The position numbers were made by a program, and so were the translations under genes. From RYN-230 sp963834705 (GTDB lineage Bacteria; Actinomycetota; Actinomycetes; Streptosporangiales; Streptosporangiaceae): a DNA stretch of 64,000 nt. The stretch covers positions 310,001-374,000 of the forward strand of contig CAWICV010000012.1 of NCBI GenBank assembly GCA_963834705.1, written 5' to 3'. The notes beneath the pieces are model-generated. The model saw nothing but the letters and a program-made list of their open reading frames with translations, was not told the origin of the DNA and did not search any database. Below, piece after piece: positions 25,426 to 34,268 of the stretch (the first letter of the stretch is position 1; each line of letters begins with the position of its first letter).

Positions 25426-26261
25426 CAGGCCTGGCCCACCTGGAACCGGGCGAAGGCCCGCACGGTGACGCCCTGCTCGCTGAGCAGCTGCTTGATCGTC
25501 TTCTTCGGCTCGCGCACGAACGGCTGCTCGGTGAGCACCACGTCCTTGAAGAACGCGTTCAGCCGGCCCTCGACGATCTTCGGCACGGCCTGCTCTGGCT
25601 TGCCCTCGTCCCGGGTGATCTGCTCCATGATGCCGCGCTCGTGCTCGACCACGTTGCCGGGCACCTCGTCCCGGGTCAGGTACTGCGGGCGCATCGCGGC
25701 TACCTGGTGCGCCACGTCCTTGGCCGCCTCGGCGGACGCCTTGTCCAGCTGGACCAGCACGCCCACGGTCGGCGGTAGGGCCGGGTCGGACTTGTGCAGG
25801 TAGGTCGCCACGTAGCCACCCTCGAACAGGGTGTACCGGCCGAGCTCCAGCTTCTCCTTGAGCGAGGCGCTAGCCTCCTCGATGAGCTGCTGGACGGTGA
25901 CGCCCGGCCGGACCTCCAGGCCGAGCACGGTCAGCCGGTCCGCGGCCCGGTGCTCCAGCGCGGCCTTCGCGATCTGCGCGGCCACGTCCTGGAACACCTC
26001 GGTCTTGGCCACGAAGTCGGTCTCGCAATTGAGCTCCACGAGCACCCCGGCGTCGGTGCCGGCCAGTTCCGCCGTCACCAGCCCGTTCCCCGCGGTCCGC
26101 GAGGCCCGCTTGCTCACGTCCTTGGCCCCCTTGAGCCGGAGGATCTCGACCGCGGCATCGAAGTCGCCGTCCGTCTCCTCCAGAGCCTTCTTGCAGTCAA
26201 GGAATCCCGCAGCCGTCTGCTCACGCAGCCGCTTCACGTCCGCGGCGGTGAAGTTCGCCAT
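25425..26261 (-). CDS. tsf: Translation elongation factor Ts
   Basis: A 278-residue guanine-nucleotide exchange factor for EF-Tu. The N-terminal UBA-like segment MANFTAADVKRLREQTAAGFLDCKKALEE (residues 1-29 in two blocks) and the TDFVAKTEVFQ motif near 80 are diagnostic. Two dimerisation subdomains follow. It lies 81 bp after rpsB, in the usual rpsB-tsf pair, and is coupled to pyrH. Confidence 0.97.
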   Translation of the reverse strand: MANFTAADVKRLREQTAAGFLDCKKALEETDGDFDAAVEILRLKGAKDVSKRASRTAGNGLVTAELAGTDAGVLVELNCETDFVAKTEVFQDVAAQIAKAALEHRAADRLTVLGLEVRPGVTVQQLIEEASASLKEKLELGRYTLFEGGYVATYLHKSDPALPPTVGVLVQLDKASAEAAKDVAHQVAAMRPQYLTRDEVPGNVVEHERGIMEQITRDEGKPEQAVPKIVEGRLNAFFKDVVLTEQPFVREPKKTIKQLLSEQGVTVRAFARFQVGQA

Positions 26262-26342
26262 GTCCTCATCTCTCGCTGTCTGTACTTGGTGGGTGGACGG
26301 AGCCCGCGCGCCGTGCTGCCCCCGGCCGTTGCCGGCCTCGGG

Positions 26343-27560
26343 TCAGGCCTCTGGCTCGGCTACGGGGGCGTCCGCCGCCTCAGTGGCCGCCGCCTCGGTA
26401 GCCGCCGGCTCGGTGACCGCCTCGGTAGCCGCCGGCTCGGTGGCCGAAGGCTCGGTGACCGCCGGCTCGGTGACCGCCGGCTCGGTGGCCGAAGGCTCGG
26501 TGGCCGAAGGCTCGGTGGCCGAAGGCTCGGTGGCCGAAGGCTCGGTGGCCGAAGGCTCGGTGGCCGAAGGCTCGGTGGCCGAAGGCTCGGTGGCCGCCGC
26601 CTCGGTGGCTGCTGCGTCGGCCGCGGGCTGATCAGCGGCGGCATGGCTGGCGCCGTTGGCGGCGCTGGTGCCGTTGGCGGTCCCGTTGGCGCTGCCGTTG
26701 GCCGCGGTGCCGTTGACCGCGGTGCCGTTAGCGACGGCCTGGGCCACGGCCTCGTCGTGGGCCGTCTTGCCCTCGAGAACCTGCAGCTCCCACTCGGCCA
26801 GCGGCTCCTCGGCGCCGATCTCGCCCGCGGCGGGCACGGACGGCTTGGCCTCGCCGTCCGCCGCACCAGCCCGCGCGATGAGCCCGTCGGCAACGGCGTC
26901 GGCGACCACCCGGGTCAGCAGTGCAACGCTGCGGATCGCGTCGTCATTTCCGGGGATCGGGTAGGTGACCTCGTCCGGGTCGCAGTTGGTGTCCAGGATG
27001 GCGATCACCGGGATACCCAGCTTGCGGGCCTCGCTGACGGCGATGTGCTCCTTCTTGGTGTCGACCACCCAGATCGCGCTCGGCACCCGGGACATGTCCC
27101 GGATCCCACCCAGCGACCGCTCCAGCTTGTCCCGCTCCCGGCGCAACTGGAGAAGTTCCTTCTTGGTCATCCCGGAACCGGCGACGTCGTCGAAGTCGAT
27201 CTCCTCCAGTTCCTTGAGCCGCTGCAGCCGCTTGAACACGGTGGAGAAGTTGGTCAGCATGCCACCCAGCCAGCGCTGGTTGACGAACGGCATGCCCACC
27301 CGGCGGGCCTGCTCGGCCACGGCTTCCTGGGCCTGCTTCTTGGTCCCGACGTAGAGGATGGAGCCGCCATGCGCGACGGTCTCCTTGATGAACTCGTACG
27401 CCGTGTCGATGAAGGAGAGTGACTGCTGGAGGTCGATGATGTAGATGCCGTTGCGCTCGGCCAGGATGAATCGCTTCATCTTGGGGTTCCAGCGCCGGGT
27501 CTGGTGCCCGAAGTGCACGCCGCTCTCGAGGAGCTGCCGCATGGTGACGACCGGAGCCAT
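26343..27560 (-). CDS. rpsB: 30S ribosomal protein S2 with long repeat tail
   Basis: A 405-residue S2 protein. The core (about 1-265) has MRQLLESGVHFGHQTRRWNPKM, FVNQRWLGGMLTN and IAILDTNCDPDEV. The usual family length is 230-310, so the C-terminal 140 residues are an addition. They are rich in Asn-Gly first (NGTAVNGTAANGSANG) and then made of repeats of ATEPS. The start at 27560 (MAPVVTMRQ) has an AGGAAGGGG ribosome-binding site. In-frame codons upstream to 27773 are not used. The core should be functional. The tail is acidic and probably disordered. Confidence 0.95.
   Translation of the reverse strand: MAPVVTMRQLLESGVHFGHQTRRWNPKMKRFILAERNGIYIIDLQQSLSFIDTAYEFIKETVAHGGSILYVGTKKQAQEAVAEQARRVGMPFVNQRWLGGMLTNFSTVFKRLQRLKELEEIDFDDVAGSGMTKKELLQLRRERDKLERSLGGIRDMSRVPSAIWVVDTKKEHIAVSEARKLGIPVIAILDTNCDPDEVTYPIPGNDDAIRSVALLTRVVADAVADGLIARAGAADGEAKPSVPAAGEIGAEEPLAEWELQVLEGKTAHDEAVAQAVANGTAVNGTAANGSANGTANGTSAANGASHAAADQPAADAAATEAAATEPSATEPSATEPSATEPSATEPSATEPSATEPSATEPAVTEPAVTEPSATEPAATEAVTEPAATEAAATEAADAPVAEPEA
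26445..26600 (-). repeat. 15-bp coding repeat (ATEPS) in rpsB
   Basis: On the plus strand the unit reads GGCTCGGTGGCCGAA. Seven nearly identical copies lie in a row around 26484-26588, with diverged units on both sides. The unit encodes Ala-Thr-Glu-Pro-Ser, giving a periodic acidic tail. The 15-bp length preserves the frame when units are gained or lost. Confidence 0.9.
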
Positions 27561-28063
27561 GCCCGCGGTCCCCTTCCTGTTACGCGCCGCGCCCTGCTCG
27601 CGCCGACGCTCTCGGTTGTTCCTGGCGCCCGGGCGCACCCGCCGCGGCATGTCAGCCGCGGACCGGTGGGAAGCGTCCCGCCGGGACCTGCTCGGAACCC
27701 TGGCGGCAAGCGGACGCGCGAATTTGACCGTGAACCGCCTCCGGTATCGGCGGCGCTTCTGCGGCCTGTGCAAAGTCTACAGGCTCCAGCAAGACCTCTG
27801 GCGCTGCCTAACGCCAGTACCCGCCACCCGGAGCCAACTTGGCGCGCGGTCCGCCGCCGCCTCGTCAAGCCCGCTGCCGCGGGGCACGTGTTACCTCCGT
27901 GACAGATGCGCCAGCTGCGGCGTGACCGCCCCCACACTCGGCCTTGTTGATCACCCACGGGATGCGCGGAACCGGCCGGAATGATCAAACGTCTGGTGTT
28001 GCCCGGGCAGCACCAGACGTTTGATCACGGAGCTCGGGTCGCCCTGGGGAGTGGCTGGTGTGC
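27561..28063. other. Gap between xerC and rpsB with a near-perfect palindrome
   Basis: This 503-bp interval holds the rpsB promoter region and the end of the xerC transcript. I found no supported gene. Its main feature is the palindrome at 27982-28027, listed separately. The stretch nearest rpsB is Arg/Pro-rich if translated and has no start codon with a ribosome-binding site. Confidence 0.5.
27982..28027. repeat. 46-bp near-perfect palindrome with TGATCA ends
   Basis: The arms TGATCAAACGTCTGGTG (27982-27998) and CACCAGACGTTTGATCA (28011-28027) are exact complements. The centre is T-TGCCCGGGCA-G, where TGCCCGGGCA is itself palindromic. The only mismatch in 46 bp is the T/G pair at 27999/28010. 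It lies 36 bp past the xerC stop. It may terminate xerC transcription or be a binding site for a dimeric protein. Confidence 0.8.
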
Positions 28064-29053
28064 TCAAGCGCGGGGGTGGGCCTGGTTGAACGCGGCGTGC
28101 AGCCGGGCCACCGACACGTGGGTGTAGATCTGCGTACTGGCCAGCGACGCGTGGCCCAGGATCTCCTGCACGCTGCGCAGGTCCGCGCCGCCTTCCAGCA
28201 GGTGGGTGGCGGCCGCGTGGCGCAGCCCGTGCGGCCCGCTGTCCGGCACGGCCGGTACCGCGGCCAGCCTGGCGTGCACCACCCGGCGCGCGGTCCGCGG
28301 GTCGAGCCGCCGGCCGCGCGCGCCGAGGAACAGCGCGTGCTCGCTGGCCGGGGTGACCAGCACCGGCCGGCCGGCTTCGGTCCAGCTCCGCACCGCGCGC
28401 TCGGCAGGCAGGCCCACCGGCACGGTGCGTTCCTTGCCGCCCTTGCCGAGCACCCGGATCGTCCGCCGGCCGTTGTCCAGGTCGCCCACGTCCAAGCCGC
28501 ACAGCTCGCTGACCCGGATGCCGGAGGCGTACAGCAGTTCCATGATCGCGGCGTCGCGGAGCAGCACCGCGCGCTCCCGCGGGTCCAGTTCACCCGCTGC
28601 CGTGGGCGGGGCAGCCGTGCCATCCAGCACCGCGGCCAGCTGATCCGGCCGGGGCACCTCGGGCAGCCTGCGCCGGATGCGGGGGGTGCCGAGCAGCGGG
28701 CCCGGGTCGGTGGCCAGCAGGCCCCGGCTATGCGCGAACGCGGTGAACGAGCGGGCCGCGGCGGCGCGGCGGGCCAGCGTGGTGCGGGCCAGGCCGGCCC
28801 GGTACTGGCCGGCCAGCCAGCCCCGGAGCACCGTGATGCTCAGCCCGTCCGGGCTGGTCACCCCGGCCTGGGTGGCGTATTCCAGCAGGGCGCGGACATC
28901 CCCGAGGTAGGCCCGGACGGTGTGCGGCGAGGTGTTGCGCTCGGCCGCCAGGTGCCGCTGGAAGCTGTCCAGCGCCCGGCCCAGCGGCTCGGCCAGCTGG
29001 CCCTTATCCTGGCCCTGGTCTTGGCCCACCGCGTCCTGCGCTGGCTCAGCCAT
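28064..29053 (-). CDS. xerC: Tyrosine recombinase XerC
   Basis: A 329-residue site-specific recombinase that resolves chromosome dimers at dif together with XerD. The N-terminal SAM-like domain (about 25-115) starts with FQRHLAAERNTSPHTVRAYLGDV. Catalytic residues in the C-terminal domain are Arg in ASGIRVSELCGL, Lys in GKGGKERTVP, His-x-x-Arg in HGLRHAAATHLLEGGA, His in LGHASLASTQ and Tyr in IYTHV. Its place near dprA and rpsB is the chromosomal xerC locus, so it is not an integrase of a mobile element. Confidence 0.93.
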   Translation of the reverse strand: MAEPAQDAVGQDQGQDKGQLAEPLGRALDSFQRHLAAERNTSPHTVRAYLGDVRALLEYATQAGVTSPDGLSITVLRGWLAGQYRAGLARTTLARRAAAARSFTAFAHSRGLLATDPGPLLGTPRIRRRLPEVPRPDQLAAVLDGTAAPPTAAGELDPRERAVLLRDAAIMELLYASGIRVSELCGLDVGDLDNGRRTIRVLGKGGKERTVPVGLPAERAVRSWTEAGRPVLVTPASEHALFLGARGRRLDPRTARRVVHARLAAVPAVPDSGPHGLRHAAATHLLEGGADLRSVQEILGHASLASTQIYTHVSVARLHAAFNQAHPRA

Positions 29054-29079
29054 CCACCCAGTGTGGCACCGGCCGGCGG

Positions 29080-30894
29080 CTACTCGACCGTGACACTCTT
29101 AGCCAGGTTGCGCGGCTTGTCCACGTCGTTCCCGAGCGCGACGGCCGCGTGGTAGGCAAGCATCTGCAGCGGCACCGAGAGCAGGATCGGGTCCAGCTCC
29201 GGCTCGTTCTTCGGCACCCGGATCAGGTGATCGGCCAGCTTGCTGTCCAGGTCGGTGTGCCCGACCGCCACGATCTGGCCGCGCCGGGCGCGGATCTCAC
29301 CCAGCGTGGACAGGTTCTTGTCCAGCAGGTCGTCGTCCGGCACGATCGCGACCGTGGGCAGCTCCGGGCAGATCAGGGCCAGCGGCCCGTGCTTGAGCTC
29401 GCTGGCCGGGTAGGCCTCCGCGTGCAGGTAGGAGACCTCCTTGAGCTTCTGCGCGCCCTCCCGGGCGACCGGGAAGCCGCGGACCCGGCCGATGAAGAAC
29501 AGCCCACGGCAGTCCACCAGTTCGGCGGCGATGCTGGCGATGTGCTCCTCGCCGGCGAGTATCTCCTCGATCTGGTCCGGCAGCGCACGCAGCCCGGCGA
29601 TGATCCGCCTGCCATCGCCGGGCGACAGGTCGTGAATGCGGCCCAGATGCAGCGCGAGCAGCGCGAACGCCACAGCCGTGGCGGTGAAGGTCTTGGTCGA
29701 GGTGACCGAGACCTCCGGGCCGGCGTGCAGGTACATGCCGCCGCCGCACTCCCGGGCGATCGCGCTGCCGACTGAGTTGACCACACCGAGCACCTGGCCG
29801 CCCTTGCGCTTGAGCTCCTGCACCGCGGCCAGCGTGTCGTACGTCTCGCCGGACTGGCTCACCCCGGCGTACAGCGTGTCCGCCTCCACCACCGGGTTGC
29901 GGTAGCGGAACTCCGAGGCCGGCTCGGCCGCCGCCGGGATCCGGGCCAGGTCCTCGATGAGCTGCGCGCCCACCTGCCCGGCGTAGTAAGCGGAGCCGCA
30001 GCCCAGGACCAGCACCCGGCGGATCTCGCGGAGCTGCCGCGCGTCCATGTTCAGCCCGCCCAGGTGCGCGGTGTTGAACCGGCCGTCGATCCGGCCGCGC
30101 AGCGCCCGCTCCACCGCCCGGGGCTGCTCGTGGATCTCCTTGCGCATGAAGTGCGTGTAGCCCTCGGCGTCGTAGGAGCCGAAGTCGGTGTCGATGATGG
30201 ACGGCTGCTTGGTGGTGGTCCGGGCGTCCAGCGTGGCGGTGCGGAACCCGTCCGCGCGCACCGTGGCCACCTCGCCGTCATCCAGGTGCACCACCTGGCG
30301 GGTGTAGCGGACCAGCGCGGCGATGTCCGAGGCGACGAACATCTCCTTGTCGCCCAGCCCGAGCACGACCGGGCTGCCGTTGCGGGCGGCCACGATCCGG
30401 TCCGGCTGCCGTGCGTCCAGCACCACGATGCCGTACGTGCCGACCACCGAGGTGAGTGCCTGGCGGACCGCTTCCTCCAGGTCGTCGGCGGTGCTGGCCG
30501 CGATCAGGTGGGCCAGCACCTCGCTGTCCGTCTCCGACTCGAACGTCTCCCCGTCGGCGATCAACTTGGCCCGCAGCTCATCGGCGTTCTCGATGATGCC
30601 GTTGTGCACGATCGCGATCGGCCCGCAGACGTGCGGGTGCGCGTTCACGTCGCTCGGCTCGCCGTGCGTCGCCCACCGGGTGTGCCCGATGCCGGGACTG
30701 CCCTTGAACCGCGCGGGCAGCCCGGCGGTGAGGTCGGCGACCCGGCCCTTGGTCTTGTGCACCCGGATCTCTCCGCTGCGGCTCAGCACCGCCAGCCCAG
30801 CCGAGTCGTAGCCCCGGTATTCCAGCCGGGTCAGCCCTTCGAGCAGGACAGGGACGCAGTCACGACCCCCGATATGAGCGACGATTCCGCACAT
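29080..30894 (-). CDS. glmS: Glutamine--fructose-6-phosphate aminotransferase
   Basis: A 604-residue enzyme that makes glucosamine-6-phosphate, the entry to peptidoglycan and mycothiol precursors. The N-terminal class II glutamine amidotransferase begins MCGIVAHIGGRD with nucleophile Cys2, followed by RLEYRGYDSAGL and HTRWATHGEP. Two SIS domains follow (GCGSAYYAGQVG near 310 and FIGRVRGFPVAREGAQKLKE, residues near 470). The C-terminus DKPRNLAKSVTVE is diagnostic. No glmS ribozyme was recognised upstream. The start is fixed because Cys must be exposed after Met removal. Confidence 0.96.
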   Translation of the reverse strand: MCGIVAHIGGRDCVPVLLEGLTRLEYRGYDSAGLAVLSRSGEIRVHKTKGRVADLTAGLPARFKGSPGIGHTRWATHGEPSDVNAHPHVCGPIAIVHNGIIENADELRAKLIADGETFESETDSEVLAHLIAASTADDLEEAVRQALTSVVGTYGIVVLDARQPDRIVAARNGSPVVLGLGDKEMFVASDIAALVRYTRQVVHLDDGEVATVRADGFRTATLDARTTTKQPSIIDTDFGSYDAEGYTHFMRKEIHEQPRAVERALRGRIDGRFNTAHLGGLNMDARQLREIRRVLVLGCGSAYYAGQVGAQLIEDLARIPAAAEPASEFRYRNPVVEADTLYAGVSQSGETYDTLAAVQELKRKGGQVLGVVNSVGSAIARECGGGMYLHAGPEVSVTSTKTFTATAVAFALLALHLGRIHDLSPGDGRRIIAGLRALPDQIEEILAGEEHIASIAAELVDCRGLFFIGRVRGFPVAREGAQKLKEVSYLHAEAYPASELKHGPLALICPELPTVAIVPDDDLLDKNLSTLGEIRARRGQIVAVGHTDLDSKLADHLIRVPKNEPELDPILLSVPLQMLAYHAAVALGNDVDKPRNLAKSVTVE

Positions 30895-30907
30895 ACGCTT
30901 CCCCCTG

Positions 30908-31183
30908 TCAGCCGTAGATGATGCGGCGCAACTTGCGCTGCGAATAGTCGGGCGGTGGTACCAGCCGTTGCCGCAGCTCAATGGCAATCTGCTGGAAGGC
31001 CCGGTCGTTGGTGAGGCCGCGAGCCTTCAGCTCGCCGTGACGCCGCCGGACGAACGTCTCCGCTGGCTCGGAGAAGTACCCGACCACTTCAGCGATCAAC
31101 CGCTCCGCTTCTCCGATGCCCAGCGGGCTGCTCCGGGTTACATGGGCGATCAGGTCCTCAAACGGCTGCTGCACGCCTGCCAC
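30908..31183 (-). CDS. Conserved small protein of unknown function upstream of glmS
   Basis: A 91-residue soluble helical protein ending in YSQRKLRRIIYG. I recall small bacterial proteins with this C-terminal QLRRxIYG pattern and a central FVxxRHxELxxxGLTND segment, but no function. The start may be GTG at 31183 or GTG at 31174, since neither has a clear ribosome-binding site. The stop is 13 bp from the glmS start, so the two genes are probably co-transcribed. Confidence 0.7.
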   Translation of the reverse strand: MAGVQQPFEDLIAHVTRSSPLGIGEAERLIAEVVGYFSEPAETFVRRRHGELKARGLTNDRAFQQIAIELRQRLVPPPDYSQRKLRRIIYG

Positions 31184-31218
31184 CGCCCCAGCATGAGCGA
31201 TTCAGGCACAGAAGGCAA

Positions 31219-31246
31219 AGATCCTGCCCGGAAATGGGCAGGATCT
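31219..31246 (-). terminator. Intrinsic terminator after dprA
   Basis: Arms AGATCCTGCCC and GGGCAGGATCT (11 bp, perfect) enclose a 6-nt loop. The hairpin begins 8 bp past the dprA stop on the minus strand and is followed there by TTTGCCTTC. It separates the comM-dprA transcript from the gene upstream of glmS. Confidence 0.8.
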
Positions 31247-31253
31247 CCCGGAA

Positions 31254-32681
31254 TCAGACCGGAGATCGCAGCCGCCAGCCGCGCGCGCAGCGTTCCACGT
31301 AACCGCCCGCCGCGAGCTGGCCCAGGCATCGCATCACGGTATCGAAGTCCACCCCGGCCGATACGGCGATCCGGGCCGGACCCCACCCGGTGCGGGCCGG
31401 GACCGCCTCCAGCACGCCACGGGTCACCGGATCCAGCTCGTCGCGTGGCAGCACCGGGCCGCGGTCGCCCGGCTGGCTGGCCGCCTCATCCAGGCCGAAC
31501 GACAACTGGCTGAGCACGTCGGCCGCGCCGGTCACACACTCCGCGCCCCACTCCCTGATGGCCAGATGGCAGCCGGCCGATGCGGCCGAGGTGACCGGGC
31601 CGGGCACGGCCATCAGCGGCCGGCCCAGATCCCGGGCGTGCCGGGCGGTGTTCAGCGCACCGCTGCGCAGCGCCGCCTCGACCACTACGGTGCCCCGGCT
31701 GAGCGCGGCGATCAGCCGGTTGCGCACCAGGAACCCGGGCCGGGTCGGGGGCCGGCCCGGCGGCCGCTCGCTGACCAGTACGCCGTGCGCCGCGATGGCC
31801 TGGAACAGCTCGTCGTGACCGCGCGGGTACGGGTTATCCAGCCCGGAGGGCAGCACCGCGATCGTGATGCCCTCGGCGCTGAGCGCGCCCCGGTGCGCCC
31901 AGCCGTCGATGCCGAACGCGCCGCCCGACACCACCGCCCAGCCGCGTTCGGCCAGGGCGGCGGCCAGCTCGGCGCAGACGTGGGTGCCGTAGCCGGTGGC
32001 CGCCCGGGTACCGACGATCGAGACCGACTGCAGGCAGGCGAACCGGAGATCGGCACTGCCGCGCACCCACAGCGCCCACGGGCTGGTGCCGCCGAGCACG
32101 GACAGCTGGCTGGGCCAGCCCGGGTCACCGGGGCACAGCAGCCGGATGCCGGCCCGCGCCCAGCCGTCCAGGATGTGCTGGGTGGGCAGGTCACCCAGCC
32201 GGGCCGTCCAGCGTTCTAGCGCGGTCTTCAGGCCAGGGATGGCCGGGCCGCGGCCGGCCTGGCGGGAGGCGGCCTGGCCGGGGCCGGCCTGGCGGGAGGC
32301 GGCCTGGCCGGGGCCGGCCGGGCGGGAGGCGGCCGGCCCGGGCCGCCCATCGGGCGGCCAGGTCCCGCCGGTCAGCGCGGTCACGATCGCGTCCGGCGGG
32401 TAGGTCTGCAGCAGCGCGCTGAGCTGCGGGTCACCCGGCTCGGCCAGCCAGCTCAGCGCGGCCCGGGCCAGCCGGTCCTCCGGCCCGGCGAGCCCAGCGG
32501 ACTCCGGTTCCCGCACGTCCGGTCCGGCGGCCCCAGCGGGCCCAGGTCCGCGCACATCCGGCCCGGCGGCCCCCGCGGATCCCGGCCCGCGCACATCCGG
32601 CCCAGCGGCCCCCGCGGATTCCAGCCCACGCACGGCCGGCCCGGCGGCCCCGGGCCCACGACGATCCAGCCGGCGCGTCAT
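31254..32681 (-). CDS. dprA: DNA-processing protein DprA/Smf
   Basis: A 475-residue protein that loads RecA on single-stranded DNA during transformation. The Rossmann-like DprA core (about 170-400) shows SIVGTRAATGYG, SGGAFGIDGWAHRGAL and RNRLIAALSRGTVVVEA. A winged-helix domain ends the protein (TGWGPARIAVSAGVDFDTVMRCL in two blocks). Residues 1-150 are low-complexity: repeats of AGPDVRGPGPAGA and of ASRQAGPGQA, absent in most homologues. The ATG at 32681 overlaps the comM stop (ATGA), and translation is coupled. Whether this species is naturally transformable cannot be told from here. Confidence 0.92.
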   Translation of the reverse strand: MTRRLDRRGPGAAGPAVRGLESAGAAGPDVRGPGSAGAAGPDVRGPGPAGAAGPDVREPESAGLAGPEDRLARAALSWLAEPGDPQLSALLQTYPPDAIVTALTGGTWPPDGRPGPAASRPAGPGQAASRQAGPGQAASRQAGRGPAIPGLKTALERWTARLGDLPTQHILDGWARAGIRLLCPGDPGWPSQLSVLGGTSPWALWVRGSADLRFACLQSVSIVGTRAATGYGTHVCAELAAALAERGWAVVSGGAFGIDGWAHRGALSAEGITIAVLPSGLDNPYPRGHDELFQAIAAHGVLVSERPPGRPPTRPGFLVRNRLIAALSRGTVVVEAALRSGALNTARHARDLGRPLMAVPGPVTSAASAGCHLAIREWGAECVTGAADVLSQLSFGLDEAASQPGDRGPVLPRDELDPVTRGVLEAVPARTGWGPARIAVSAGVDFDTVMRCLGQLAAGGYVERCARGWRLRSPV

Positions 32682-34267
32682 CCGGGCACTCCCAGCCACA
32701 GCCCGAGCGCATAACTGGTGTGATCGGCAGTCGGGCGGGATACCTCAGCCAGGTCAGCGAGTGTCCAGGCCACTCTGAGTACCCGGTGGAGCCCGCGGGC
32801 ACTAATCTGCCCGAGATCAATCGCTCGTTCGAGCGGCGCGAACGCACCTGGGGCCGGCCTGAATCGGCCGCGCAATTCGCTGCCAGGGATCTCTCCGTTG
32901 AGCTGCCACGGGGTATCTCGCAGGCGATCCGCCGCGCGCTGCCGTGCTGCAGCTACCCGGTCGGCGACCTTGGCGCTGGGTTCGGCGAATTTCCTGTCGC
33001 TGAGCAGCTCACTGCGGCTCACCGGGAGGAACTCGACCTTCACGTCGACCCGATCCAGCAGCGGCCCAGACAACCTGGCTAGATATCTGCGGCGTTCCGC
33101 AGGAGAGCATTCACAGGCGGCCCGCGGACCGGCCCCATTCGCACACGGGCACGGATTGGCCGCAAGCACCAGCGTGAACTTAGCCGGGAAGCGCGCAATG
33201 GTACCTAAGCGGGCCACTACGACCTCTCCCGACTCGAGAGGCTGCCGTAACGCATCGAGCACGTCCCGGCCGAACTCTGGGGCCTCGTCGAGGAAGAGGC
33301 AGCCCCGGTGGGCCAGCGACGCAGCACCAGGGTGGATCGTGCCGCTGCCGCCGCCGATGATCGCCGCTTTGGTCGCGGTATGGTGCGGTGCGCAGAAGGG
33401 CGGCTCGGTCAGCAGCGGGCTTCCATCAGGGAGCACGCCTGCCACCGAGTGGATCGAGGTGACTTCCAGGGCTGCCTTCCTGTCCAGGCGCGGCAGCACG
33501 GTTGGAATCCGCTCCGCGAGCATGGTTTTGCCTGCCCCTGGTGGCCCAAGCAGGGAGAGATGATGCCCGCCGGCCGCGCAAATCTCGGCGGCACGGCGCG
33601 CTGTGGGCTGACCCAGCACATCAGCCAGATCCAGCCTGCGGCCTGTCAACTGCCGGGTGCTCATCGGGCTGCGGCTCGGCTCGGTACTACCCTCAGTGAT
33701 CGGCTCGGTACCACCCTCAGTGATCTGCACCGGATCCGCCCCGTCTGCCATAGGCTCACCGCGAAGCCAGCCGAGAAGTCCGCGTAACGACTTTGCGCTC
33801 AATACACGGAGTCCAGGTACCAGCGCCGCCTCAGCAGCATTGGCGTCCGGCACCGCAACCCGGCGGAATCCGCTGGCCGCCGCGGCCGCCATCGCGGGCA
33901 GCACTCCCCTAACCGGACGAATCTGGCCATCAAGTCCAAGTTCACCGAGGAAGGCCACACCTTCCAGGGCAGCAGACGGGATTGTGTCCGCTGCGCTCAA
34001 GATCGCGATGGCGATGCCCAGGTCGAATCCGCTGCCCCGCTTGGGCAGGCTGGCTGGGGACAGGCCGACGGTGATCCGGCGCTGCGGCCACTGCTCGTGG
34101 CTGTTGACGATCGCGGCCCGGATCCGGTCCCTGGCTTCGCGCAGCGCCGTGTCCGGCAGGCCGACCAGCAGCAGGCCGGGCAGGCCGTTCTGGATGTCGG
34201 CCTCGATTTCCACCTCATGACCTTCGACGCCGACCAGGGCGATGGCGTGGGTGCGGGCGACTGGCAC
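32678..34267 (-). CDS. comM: ComM/YifB-type AAA ATPase (Mg-chelatase-like)
   Basis: A 529-residue hexameric helicase of the Mg-chelatase-like family that promotes branch migration during integration of foreign DNA. The N-terminal Lon-protease-like fold (1-170) is GLPGLLLVGLPDTALREARDR and following. The ATPase has Walker A LLGPPGAGKTML near 238, Walker B CLFLDEAPEF near 318 and NPCPCANG near 367. A C-terminal Mg_chelatase_C domain follows. The GTG start at 34267 is 1 bp after the yraN stop. The yraN-comM-dprA order is the usual actinobacterial one. Confidence 0.92.
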   Translation of the reverse strand: MPVARTHAIALVGVEGHEVEIEADIQNGLPGLLLVGLPDTALREARDRIRAAIVNSHEQWPQRRITVGLSPASLPKRGSGFDLGIAIAILSAADTIPSAALEGVAFLGELGLDGQIRPVRGVLPAMAAAAASGFRRVAVPDANAAEAALVPGLRVLSAKSLRGLLGWLRGEPMADGADPVQITEGGTEPITEGSTEPSRSPMSTRQLTGRRLDLADVLGQPTARRAAEICAAGGHHLSLLGPPGAGKTMLAERIPTVLPRLDRKAALEVTSIHSVAGVLPDGSPLLTEPPFCAPHHTATKAAIIGGGSGTIHPGAASLAHRGCLFLDEAPEFGRDVLDALRQPLESGEVVVARLGTIARFPAKFTLVLAANPCPCANGAGPRAACECSPAERRRYLARLSGPLLDRVDVKVEFLPVSRSELLSDRKFAEPSAKVADRVAAARQRAADRLRDTPWQLNGEIPGSELRGRFRPAPGAFAPLERAIDLGQISARGLHRVLRVAWTLADLAEVSRPTADHTSYALGLWLGVPG

Positions 34268-34268
34268 G

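Noticed and set aside
26445..26600. CRISPR-like regular repeats
   Set aside because: The units are contiguous, in frame with S2 and have no spacers. No cas genes are present.
28064..29053. Integrase of a mobile element
   Set aside because: Sequence and position (near dprA, comM and rpsB) are those of chromosomal xerC. No attachment sites or phage genes are nearby.
30895..30907. glmS ribozyme
   Set aside because: The 13-bp gap upstream of glmS is far too short and the upstream sequence is coding.
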